From: DAISIK01 sp036822055
GTDB lineage: Bacteria; Verrucomicrobiota; Verrucomicrobiia; Opitutales; Puniceicoccaceae
Length of the DNA: 36,442 nucleotides
Reading direction: 5' to 3'
Assembly (NCBI GenBank): GCA_036822055.1
Contig: DAISIK010000032.1
Span: forward strand, 1-36,442
Shown: piece after piece, positions 16,007-23,469 of the stretch
How positions within the stretch are numbered: position 1 is the first letter of the stretch
Layout of the letters: the number at the start of each line of letters is the position of its first letter
Notes under the pieces: generated by a model
Database searches by the model: none
The model's input: the letters and a program-made list of their open reading frames with translations, nothing else
Told to the model about the DNA's origin: nothing
Position numbers and translations under genes: made by a program

Positions 16007-16765
16007 ATGAAAATACTTTCCATCTACAACATGAAGGGTGGGGTCGGCAAAACAGCCACTGCCGTAAACCTCTCCCACCTCGCTGCTCGCTCTGGCCACC
16101 GCACCCTGCTCTGCGACTTCGATCCCCAGGGCGCGGCCACCTACTACCTCCGGATCGAGCCCGACGCCGAGCTGAAGGCTCGGAAACTTCTCAAGGGAAA
16201 AACTTTTGCCCACCAACAGGTCAAGGAGTCGGATTTTCAACTCCTTGATGTCCTGCCCGCCCACCTTGAGTTCCGAAACTTTGACCTCTTCCTCGATCAG
16301 GAAAAGAAATCCCGTAAACGTCTTGGGAAACTGCTCCGATCATTCGCCGAGGAGTACGACCTCCTCGTCATCGACGCCCCACCCAACATCACCCTCCTCA
16401 GCGAAAATATCTTCCACGCCTCCGACCTCCTCCTCATTCCCGTTATCCCCACTACCCTCTCGTTGCGCACCTACGCCCAAATTCGGGATTTTTTCCGTTC
16501 CAGCGGGCTCGATTTTTCAAAAACTCGCGGGTTCTTCTCCATGGTCGATCGCCGTAAAAACCTCCACTGTCAGACCATTCAATCAACCCTCGCCGAGAAA
16601 CCCTTTTTCCTCCCAGCCCAGATCCCGCTCGCCAGTGTGGTCGAGCAAATGGGGCCTCAGCGCCTTCCTCTGGCTGAGTATGCCCCGCGCTCTCCGTCTG
16701 TGGGAGCCTACCGGGATCTGCTTGAGTCCACCCTGGCCGTCCTTGGCATTCTCCCCGTCTCCTGA
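16007..16765 (+). CDS. ParA/MinD-family ATPase
   Basis: A 252-residue ParA-type ATPase with the deviant Walker A box KGGVGKT (signature Lys10 and Lys15), Walker A-prime region LCDFDPQGAAT, Walker B LLVIDAPPN, and the helix following LIPVIPTTLSLR. Such proteins dimerise on ATP, bind DNA nonspecifically and position cargo over the nucleoid. There is no ParB gene or parS-like cluster nearby, so plasmid or chromosome partition is unlikely; orphan ParA proteins often position carboxysomes, chemotaxis arrays or other bodies. It lies 11 bases after the CHAD gene and belongs to that operon, which points to polyphosphate bodies or a polyphosphate-linked process as its cargo (inference). Confidence 0.85.
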   Translation: MKILSIYNMKGGVGKTATAVNLSHLAARSGHRTLLCDFDPQGAATYYLRIEPDAELKARKLLKGKTFAHQQVKESDFQLLDVLPAHLEFRNFDLFLDQEKKSRKRLGKLLRSFAEEYDLLVIDAPPNITLLSENIFHASDLLLIPVIPTTLSLRTYAQIRDFFRSSGLDFSKTRGFFSMVDRRKNLHCQTIQSTLAEKPFFLPAQIPLASVVEQMGPQRLPLAEYAPRSPSVGAYRDLLESTLAVLGILPVS

Positions 16766-16883
16766 TCGTGGCCTCAAGCTCAGGCGACGGGATCAGTTGG
16801 GGCCGACGCTGCCAACGATCTGCTCAGTAGATCCGGCTCCCAACCCTTTCCCAGCGGCCGCTTCGACCGCGGCCCTCGCCTCC

Positions 16884-18512
16884 TCAGCGACCGGCTACCC
16901 CTCCAGCCTCCGCCACCGGGGAGACCTCCACCAGGTTCTCCTCCAATAAACGGATCTTGTATTCGTAGGCATCCCGCAGAGCTTCCCAGCTCGCCTCGAT
17001 GATGTTTTCCGAGGCCCCCACCGTTCCCCAGCTGCTCTCTCCGTCGCTGCACTCCACCTGCACCCGGATTTTGGCGTTGGTCCCCTCCTTGCTGTCCAGG
17101 ATCCGGACCTTGAAATCGACCAATTGGACCTCCAAAACCTCCGGGAAGGTTATCTCCAATGCTTTTCTCAAGGCCTGATCAAGGGCGCCTACCGGTCCCC
17201 TTGCCTCCGCCACCACATGCTCCGTTCGGCCACCGATCTCCAGCTTGACCGTCGCCTCAGAAATAAGCTCCCGCGTACCTTCGTTGTCGGTCACCGATAC
17301 CCGGTAGCCCAAAAGGTGCAGCCGGTCCTCTCTGCCGTGCAGTGCACGATCGAGTAATAGTTGAAAGCTCGCATCGGCTGCCTCGTATTCATAACCCCGA
17401 TACTCCAGGTTCTTCAGTTCCTCAAGGAGGGCCTGCATCTGCGGGGTTCTCGCCTCCACATTCACGCCCAGCTCCCTTGCCTTCATCATGATGCTGCTCC
17501 GCCCCGACATGTCAGAAACCAGCACCCGCGTGCGGTTTCCAACCAGGGCCGGATCAATGTGCTCGTAGCTCCTCGCCACCTTGTTGGCCGCGTCGGCATG
17601 CACCCCTCCCTTATGCGCAAAGGAAGTCGCCCCAACAAAGGGGGCCCGGATGTCGGGCCTCAAATTGGCCATGTCGTCGATGAAGAGTGAGAGATCGCGC
17701 AATTTTGCCAGATTCCTCCCGCACTCCAGCGAGCGGTTCATTTTGAGCGCCAGATTCGGGATAATTGTCGTCAGGTTGGCATTTCCATTCCGCTCTCCAT
17801 AACCGTTCATGGTCCCCTGGACGAGCGTCGCTCCCACCTCCACGCCAGCGAGGGAGACCGCTACCCCCAGACCTGAATCATTGTGGCAATGGACGCCAAT
17901 CGGTGTTCCGGGAAAGGTTCTGACCACTTCCTCAGTTATCATAGCAACCTCCTTCACCAGCTTTCCTCCGTTGGTATCGCACAGGGTCAGGCAACTCGCT
18001 CCTCCTCTTCGAGCCGCCTGCAGGGTCTCAATCGCATAGCCGGGATTTGCCAGATAACCGTCGAAGAAATGCTCGGCATCATAGACAACCTCTCGCCCAT
18101 AAGAGCTTAAAAAGCGCACCGTCTCTTCGATCATTGAAAGGTTCTCCGCAGCCGTTGTTCGGATAACCTCCTCCACGTGGAGCAACCAGCTTTTCCCAAA
18201 GATCGTGACCACTGGTGTTTCTGCCGCCAAAAGGAGGCGCACCTGAGCATCCTCTTCCACCGGGACCGAAGCCCGGCGCGTGGACCCAAAGGCAACCAAC
18301 TTCGCGTGGCCGAGTTCCAAATGCTTCGCCTCTTCGAAAAACGAGATATCCCTCGGATTAGAACCCGGCCATCCTCCCTCAATGTAGTCCACCCCGAACT
18401 GATCGAGCTTTTCTGCGATCCGCAGCTTTGAGTTTACCGAGAAGGAGATCCCCTCGCCTTGGGTTCCATCGCGGAGGGTGGTATCGTAAATCAGAATCGG
18501 CGGCATCGACAT
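16884..18512 (-). CDS. cimA: (R)-citramalate synthase
   Basis: A 542-residue protein of the alpha-isopropylmalate/homocitrate synthase family. It condenses pyruvate with acetyl-CoA to citramalate, the first step of threonine-independent isoleucine synthesis. The catalytic TIM barrel opens with LIYDTTLRDGTQGEG, has LCDTNGG and GVHCHNDSGLGVA with the metal-binding His pair, then GTMNGYGERNGNANL. The C-terminal LeuA-type regulatory domain, starting near residue 400, has the usual feedback-control fold. Length and the GEGISFSV segment fit the CimA type rather than LeuA. It is read from the - strand alone, convergent with the ParA gene and divergent from topoisomerase III. Start ATG 18512 has no clear ribosome binding site; ATG 18506 is an alternative. 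Confidence 0.9.
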   Translation of the reverse strand: MSMPPILIYDTTLRDGTQGEGISFSVNSKLRIAEKLDQFGVDYIEGGWPGSNPRDISFFEEAKHLELGHAKLVAFGSTRRASVPVEEDAQVRLLLAAETPVVTIFGKSWLLHVEEVIRTTAAENLSMIEETVRFLSSYGREVVYDAEHFFDGYLANPGYAIETLQAARRGGASCLTLCDTNGGKLVKEVAMITEEVVRTFPGTPIGVHCHNDSGLGVAVSLAGVEVGATLVQGTMNGYGERNGNANLTTIIPNLALKMNRSLECGRNLAKLRDLSLFIDDMANLRPDIRAPFVGATSFAHKGGVHADAANKVARSYEHIDPALVGNRTRVLVSDMSGRSSIMMKARELGVNVEARTPQMQALLEELKNLEYRGYEYEAADASFQLLLDRALHGREDRLHLLGYRVSVTDNEGTRELISEATVKLEIGGRTEHVVAEARGPVGALDQALRKALEITFPEVLEVQLVDFKVRILDSKEGTNAKIRVQVECSDGESSWGTVGASENIIEASWEALRDAYEYKIRLLEENLVEVSPVAEAGGVAGR

Positions 18513-18646
18513 CGTATAAAAGTTAACAATCTGCCACCCTGAAGACTGCCTTCTCTGAAGACAACCCCGGAACTTCTTCGCCGCTCCTGCCCGATTTTCG
18601 ATTTCAGTGATTGACCCCGACTCATTTTGTCTCTTTGCGCGGTGTT

Positions 18647-21277
18647 ATGGGGAAAATGCTCATCATTGCCGAAAAGCCCAGTGTGGCCACCGATCTTGCA
18701 CGGGTGCTGGGCCGAGTTCCCAAGAATGGCGATTTCTACGAGGACGACCGCTACGTGATTAGCTCCGCCGTCGGCCATTTAATCGAACTCTCAATGCCGG
18801 AGGAAATCAGTCCCGAATATGCCAAGTGGACTATGGATAACCTCCCCATCCTTCCCAAAAAGTTCAAAATCAAACCGGTCGAAAAGACCAAAAAGAAGTT
18901 TACCGAGCTCAAGCGATTGATGGGCCGGGCCGACGTCAGCGAAGTGATCAACGCTTGTGACGCCGGACGGGAGGGAGAACTCATCTTTACCTACATTTAC
19001 GAACACGCCCGCTGCAAGAAGCCCATTCGTCGCCTCTGGATGAGTTCAATGACCCCTGACGCCATTCGCAAAGCTTTTGACCACCTTCGCGAGGGCGAGG
19101 AAATGCGCCCTCTCCAGGACGCCGCTCGCTCCCGCTCCGAGGCAGACTGGCTCATCGGACTCAACGCCACCCGTGGGGCCACCATCACCTTTGGCCGACG
19201 TGGGGGCAAAGCAGCCACCGTGGGCCGGGTCCAAACACCAACCCTCGCCATGGTTTGCCAGCGCGAGAGAGAGATCCGCGAGTTCACTTCACGCCCCTAC
19301 TGGGAGATCACTTCTACCTTCCTGATTGAGGCCGGAACCTACGAAGGTCTCTACCAACGCCCTGATTTCAAAAAGAGCGAAGATGAGCACGACCGGGTTT
19401 CCCGACTCTGGTCGGAAAAAGAGGCCCTCGAGATCTGCGATGCCGTCCGTGGAGGCACCGCTCAGGTCTCGGATCATCGCAAGCGCACCCGCCAGTCCGC
19501 CCCCCGCCTCTACGACCTGACCTCCCTGCAAAGAGAAGCCAGCAGTCGATACGGATTCTCAGCCGGGGCAACCCTCAGCATCACCCAGGCCCTCTACGAG
19601 AAACATAAGGCAGTCACCTATCCCCGCACCGATTCACGGGCTCTCCCCGAGGACTATCCCTCCACCTGTTCCGATGTTCTCCGCTCGCTCACCGGGAAAT
19701 ACCTGCCATTTGCGAACAAGATCCGGGAGAACGCCTGGATCAATCCCTCCGATCGCCGCGTCTTTAACAACAAGCAGGTCAGCGACCACTTCGCCATCAT
19801 TCCTACCTCGCAAGCCCCGTCCAAATTGTCTGAGCCAGAGGGCAAGATCTACGATATGATCACCAGCCGCTTCCTCGCTGTTTTCTACCCCGCAGCAGAG
19901 TTCGACATCACCACCCGCACCAGCGTGGTCGGCGAGCATAGCTTTAAAACAGAAGGGAAAGTTCTCGCCTTTCCCGGCTGGCTGGAGGTCTATGGAAAAT
20001 CTGCCGAAAGCAACGCTCTTGACCAGAGTGGTCGGCCCAGCATTCCAGCCCTTTCTCCCTCCGACGGAGATCCAGCTCAAGCTGCGGTGGAGGATGTGCG
20101 GATCGACGCCAAGGAAACCCAACCACCCCCCCGATTCACCGAGGCCACCCTCCTCTCCGCCATGGAAAATGCCGGCAAACGGGTGGACGACGAAGAACTG
20201 GCCGAGGCGATGAAAGAGCGTGGTCTGGGGACTCCTGCGACCCGTGCTTCCATTATCGATCACCTCATCCGGGAATCTTACATGGAGCGGGACGGACGAG
20301 AAATCCGCCCCACCAGCAAGGGCATGAGCCTCATCGATTTCCTCAATTATTTTCACATTGAGAACCTCACCAAACCCGAGCTGACCGGGGAGTGGGAGTA
20401 CAAGCTTCGCCAGGTCGAGGAGGGCAAGCTCTCCCGCCAAGACTTCATGGACGGCATCTCCCAGGTCACTACCAAGGTCATTGAGAGCCTCCGCAATCCT
20501 CCCAAGCCGCGCAGCACTACCTTAAACAACCCCCTTGGCCCCCAGCCCCTGATTGAAGATTACCGCGCCTACATTTCTCCCGAAACGGTCGAAATTCGCG
20601 GTCGGGCGATCCCCCTGCTAGCCGTCAATAAGGTCGTCGGCAATCGTCCCCTCGAACGGGAAGAGGTTATCGAGCTTCTTAAAAAGCGAGAAATTGGTCC
20701 CCTCGAAGGCTTCCGCTCCAAAACTGGCAAGCCCTTTGCCGCCATCCTCAAGCTCGTCGAAAAGGAAAATGGCACCCACCGGGTCGAGCTTGATTTTGGC
20801 GAATCGGCCAACGGCGAAAACGGAGACGAGGTCGACCTCAGCCAGTATGAGGTCGTCGGCCAATGCCCGCTCGACGGAGCCCCCATCCACGCCACCCCCA
20901 ACGCCTTCGTCTGCGCCAACTACTTCAGCGAAAGCGACAAATGCTCCTTTCGGATCAGCCGCACCATCCTCAACCGCTCGCTGACTACCGAGGAGTTCAA
21001 AAGCCTCCTTAACGACAAGCGCACCCCCCTGCTTAAAGGCTTCCGCTCCAAAAGAACCGGTAAACTTTTCGACTCCATGCTGGTACTCAAAGATGACGGC
21101 GGCATCGGTTTTGAGTTTCCAGAGCGCCCCAAAAAAGCAGCAGCTAAAAAGTCCGCCGGTCGGCCAACCAACACCACCAAAAAGTCCAGTCAAACTACAC
21201 CTGCCAAGAAGGCCGCTAAAAAATCCAGCCGCCGCGAGTCGCAAATTTCAGTCGATATTGGAGATGAACTCAATTGA
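18647..21277 (+). CDS. topB: Type IA DNA topoisomerase III
   Basis: An 876-residue type IA topoisomerase that nicks one strand through a 5'-phosphotyrosine and passes another through the gap, resolving recombination and replication intermediates. The Toprim domain opens with MLIIAEKPSVA and carries DAGREGELI; the catalytic Tyr325 is in TYPRTDSR; GLGTPATRASII follows. After the core come two copies of a topoisomerase C-terminal module, each with a GFRSK..GK motif (LEGFRSKTGKPF, LKGFRSKRTGKLF), separated by a cysteine-containing stretch beginning CPLDG. The last 45 residues are Lys-, Ala- and Ser-rich like histone H1 tails, probably a DNA clamp. The start at 18647 puts the Toprim strand at the usual distance; an upstream TTG is rejected. 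Confidence 0.9.
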   Translation: MGKMLIIAEKPSVATDLARVLGRVPKNGDFYEDDRYVISSAVGHLIELSMPEEISPEYAKWTMDNLPILPKKFKIKPVEKTKKKFTELKRLMGRADVSEVINACDAGREGELIFTYIYEHARCKKPIRRLWMSSMTPDAIRKAFDHLREGEEMRPLQDAARSRSEADWLIGLNATRGATITFGRRGGKAATVGRVQTPTLAMVCQREREIREFTSRPYWEITSTFLIEAGTYEGLYQRPDFKKSEDEHDRVSRLWSEKEALEICDAVRGGTAQVSDHRKRTRQSAPRLYDLTSLQREASSRYGFSAGATLSITQALYEKHKAVTYPRTDSRALPEDYPSTCSDVLRSLTGKYLPFANKIRENAWINPSDRRVFNNKQVSDHFAIIPTSQAPSKLSEPEGKIYDMITSRFLAVFYPAAEFDITTRTSVVGEHSFKTEGKVLAFPGWLEVYGKSAESNALDQSGRPSIPALSPSDGDPAQAAVEDVRIDAKETQPPPRFTEATLLSAMENAGKRVDDEELAEAMKERGLGTPATRASIIDHLIRESYMERDGREIRPTSKGMSLIDFLNYFHIENLTKPELTGEWEYKLRQVEEGKLSRQDFMDGISQVTTKVIESLRNPPKPRSTTLNNPLGPQPLIEDYRAYISPETVEIRGRAIPLLAVNKVVGNRPLEREEVIELLKKREIGPLEGFRSKTGKPFAAILKLVEKENGTHRVELDFGESANGENGDEVDLSQYEVVGQCPLDGAPIHATPNAFVCANYFSESDKCSFRISRTILNRSLTTEEFKSLLNDKRTPLLKGFRSKRTGKLFDSMLVLKDDGGIGFEFPERPKKAAAKKSAGRPTNTTKKSSQTTPAKKAAKKSSRRESQISVDIGDELN

Positions 21278-21347
21278 ACGCTTGCCATCCTTTTGCCGAA
21301 GCGGTTTTCATTGAGTTAGTATTAACGTATTTAATTCTGATCTAATC

Positions 21348-22097
21348 ATGCATAAACTCGTACTTATTCGCCACGGAGAGAGTCAGTGGAACCTCGAGAA
21401 CCGCTTCACCGGCTGGACCGATGTGGACCTCACCGACACCGGTCGGGAACAGGCTCTCAAGGGTGGCCAATGCCTCAAAGATGAGGGGTTTGCTTTTGAT
21501 CTGGCCTACACCTCGGTCCTCAAGCGGGCCATTCGCACCCTCTGGATCGTCCTCGATCAGTTGGACCAAATGTGGATCCCCGTTCTCCGCGACTGGAGGC
21601 TCAACGAAAGGCACTACGGCGACCTTCAGGGCCTCAACAAGGCTGAGACAGCTGCCAAATTTGGCGAAGAGCAGGTCCTCATCTGGCGCCGGTCCTACGA
21701 CGTCCCCCCACCTCCTCTCCAACCCGACGACGAGCGCTACCCGGGGCGCGATCCCCGCTACGCCCAGCTCGACCCTGCCTCCCTCCCCCTGACCGAGTGC
21801 CTTAAGGATACCGTCGATCGCTTCCTTCCCCTTTGGCACGAGGAGATCGCTCCGAAAATCAAAGCGGGCCAGCGCATCATCATTGCCGCCCACGGGAACT
21901 CCCTTCGCGCACTCGTGAAATACCTCGAAGACATGAGCGAGGAGGAAATTCTCGGCCTCAATATTCCCACCGGGATGCCCCTCGTCTACGAGTTGGACCA
22001 AGACCTCAAACCGCTCTCCCGTCGCTATCTTGGCGATCCGGATGAGGTCGCCGCCGCAATGGCCGCCGTGGCCAACCAGGGAAAATCCAAGGCCTGA
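21348..22097 (+). CDS. gpmA: 2,3-bisphosphoglycerate-dependent phosphoglycerate mutase
   Basis: A 249-residue enzyme interconverting 3- and 2-phosphoglycerate in glycolysis and gluconeogenesis. The phosphohistidine motif LIRHGESQWN has His9; NRFTGWTDVDLT, NERHYGDLQGLNK and AAHGNSLRALVKYL (second catalytic His) are all present and canonical for the dPGM family. The three-residue ERY and PPPP segments match the long dPGM type. The gene follows topB after 70 AT-rich bases and precedes the aldolase by 40 bases, forming a glycolytic pair with it. Confidence 0.95.
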   Translation: MHKLVLIRHGESQWNLENRFTGWTDVDLTDTGREQALKGGQCLKDEGFAFDLAYTSVLKRAIRTLWIVLDQLDQMWIPVLRDWRLNERHYGDLQGLNKAETAAKFGEEQVLIWRRSYDVPPPPLQPDDERYPGRDPRYAQLDPASLPLTECLKDTVDRFLPLWHEEIAPKIKAGQRIIIAAHGNSLRALVKYLEDMSEEEILGLNIPTGMPLVYELDQDLKPLSRRYLGDPDEVAAAMAAVANQGKSKA

Positions 22098-22137
22098 TCC
22101 CACTCCCTCAAATTCATTCTCAACCTAGAATCAATCC

Positions 22138-23172
22138 ATGCCAATCGCCACACCAAAACAATTCGCAGCAATGCTCGATGCCGCCCAAGCCGGGGACTAT
22201 GCTTACCCAGCCATCAACTGCATCAGCATCACCTCGATCAATGCCGCACTTAAGGCCTTTGCCGACACCAAATCCGACGGAATCATTCAGTTTTCCACCG
22301 GAGCCGGGCAGTTCGCCTCTGGCCTCAACCACAAAAATGCTGCTTACGGCGTTGAGATTCTCGCGGAGGCTGCCCACCGGCTCGCTGAGCAGTACAACGT
22401 ACTGGTCGCCTTGAATACGGATCACTGCCAGCCCGAAAAGGCCGAATCCTTCCTCAAGCCCCTAATCGAAGCCACCGCCAGGCGCCGCGCCAAGGGCGAG
22501 AACAATCTCTTCCAGAATCACATGCTGGACGCCTCGGCTCTTCCCCTGGACGAAAACATGGCCATCTCCAAAGAGTACCTCGGCTATTGTGTCGAGAACG
22601 AGATCGTTCTCGAAGTTGAGGCTGGCGTCGTCGGCGGTGAGGAAGATGGCGCCTCCGGCTCCGAAGACACTCCCGATGAGGACCTCTACACGACACCTGA
22701 AGATATGCTCGCAGTCTATGAAACCCTCCATCCAATCGGCAGGTTCACCTTCGCAGCTACTTTCGGTAACGTACACGGCCACTACAAGCCCGGCGCCGTT
22801 AAACTCCGACCCGACATTTTGAAAAAAGGTCAATCCGCCGTCATCGCCAAGTATGGAGAGAGCGCCAAGATGGATCTCGTCTTCCACGGCGGCTCCGGTT
22901 CGCTCCTCTCTGAAATCCGCGAAACCCTCGCCTATGGCGTTGTCAAAATGAACGTCGATACCGACACCCAATATGCTTTCACACGGCCCATTGTTGAACA
23001 CATGTTCCGAAACTATGATGGAGTGCTGAAAGTCGACGGGGAAATCGGAAACAAAAAGGCCTACGACCCCCGCGCCTACCTCAAGGCGGGCGAGGAAAAC
23101 ATGGCCGCCCGGGTTGCTGAAGCGGTCAGCGATCTCCTCTCCGGAGGCAAAACCCTCTACGGCCAGGTCTAA
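22138..23172 (+). CDS. fbaA: Class II fructose-bisphosphate aldolase
   Basis: A 344-residue zinc-dependent aldolase of the long class IIA type, which splits fructose 1,6-bisphosphate or forms it in gluconeogenesis. Metal and substrate sites are visible: NTDHCQP, the loop EVEAGVVGGEEDG, GNVHGHYKPG and VFHGGSGS, followed by NVDTDTQYAFT. The length and acid-rich loop after residue 170 fit FbaA of proteobacteria and Verrucomicrobia. It lies 40 bases after gpmA and is followed by a strong intrinsic terminator at 23204, so the transcript ends here. Confidence 0.95.
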   Translation: MPIATPKQFAAMLDAAQAGDYAYPAINCISITSINAALKAFADTKSDGIIQFSTGAGQFASGLNHKNAAYGVEILAEAAHRLAEQYNVLVALNTDHCQPEKAESFLKPLIEATARRRAKGENNLFQNHMLDASALPLDENMAISKEYLGYCVENEIVLEVEAGVVGGEEDGASGSEDTPDEDLYTTPEDMLAVYETLHPIGRFTFAATFGNVHGHYKPGAVKLRPDILKKGQSAVIAKYGESAKMDLVFHGGSGSLLSEIRETLAYGVVKMNVDTDTQYAFTRPIVEHMFRNYDGVLKVDGEIGNKKAYDPRAYLKAGEENMAARVAEAVSDLLSGGKTLYGQV

Positions 23173-23203
23173 CCGCCTCACCAAACCTCAAACCTTTGCA
23201 TCC

Positions 23204-23233
23204 AAGGCGGCACCCCATCGGTGCCGCCTTTTT
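23204..23233 (+). terminator. Rho-independent terminator after the aldolase gene
   Basis: A perfect 11-base-pair GC-rich stem (AAGGCGGCACC pairing with GGTGCCGCCTT) with a five-base loop, CCATC, is followed at once by a run of T. It lies 31 bases after the fbaA stop codon and ends the gpmA-fbaA transcript. The clearest terminator in the window. Confidence 0.92.
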
Positions 23234-23469
23234 CATATCCCCGCCGTCTATTTACCACCCCTCTTTTTAAATCCAGGCATCCCCATCGGGACCCCTCCTC
23301 GAATGCCTTCTTAACGGTAAGTGATCGATCAATTGCCTAATTACCTCAAAGGTTTACTGTCTTAGTTAACCCGGTAATCGCGCCTCTAAAACTTGCGAAA
23401 GCTCTCTCTGTTCATTCTTCCAGGATCACCGAGATCCTCCCCTCTACCCCCACTTTCCCCATCCTTCAC
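23234..23469. other. Promoter region of the Verru_Chthon A-like gene
   Basis: No gene. It contains the 12-mer at 23310, the related TTAACCCGGTAA element, and a shared nine-mer TTACCTCAA (23341) that recurs at 30818. The frame of the next gene is open from 23341, so the true start could lie anywhere to 23470. Confidence 0.4.
23310..23321. promoter_or_regulatory. Candidate operator, copy 1 of a shared 12-mer
   Basis: CTTAACGGTAAG is a near-palindrome (ten of twelve positions pair) with a central CG, the usual form of a LacI-family operator. The identical 12-mer occurs at 30715-30726 between the LacI gene and the PEP-CTERM gene. This copy is about 150 bases upstream of the Verru_Chthon A-like gene. 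A related half-site pair, TTAACCCGGTAA, follows near 23365. Confidence 0.4.

Noticed and set aside
16007..16765. ParA as part of a plasmid partition locus
   Set aside because: No ParB gene, parS-like repeats or replication genes lie nearby; the neighbours are CYTH and CHAD genes and core chromosomal metabolism.
16766..16883. Possible hairpin terminator between parA and cimA (NotI-like GCGGCCGC and later CCGCGGCC)
   Set aside because: The arms do not form a continuous stem and no T-run follows on either strand.
18611..18646. TTGACC sequence as -35 box for topB, or TTG start at 18611
   Set aside because: No matching -10 at the right spacing, and the extra twelve residues do not resemble the topoisomerase N-terminus.
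21278..21347. Hairpin CGCTT/AAGCG after topB as a terminator
   Set aside because: Only five base pairs with a 14-base loop; too weak to call.
21342..22103. 253-codon - strand frame opposite gpmA
   Set aside because: gpmA motifs are fully canonical on the + strand; the antisense frame is a composition effect.
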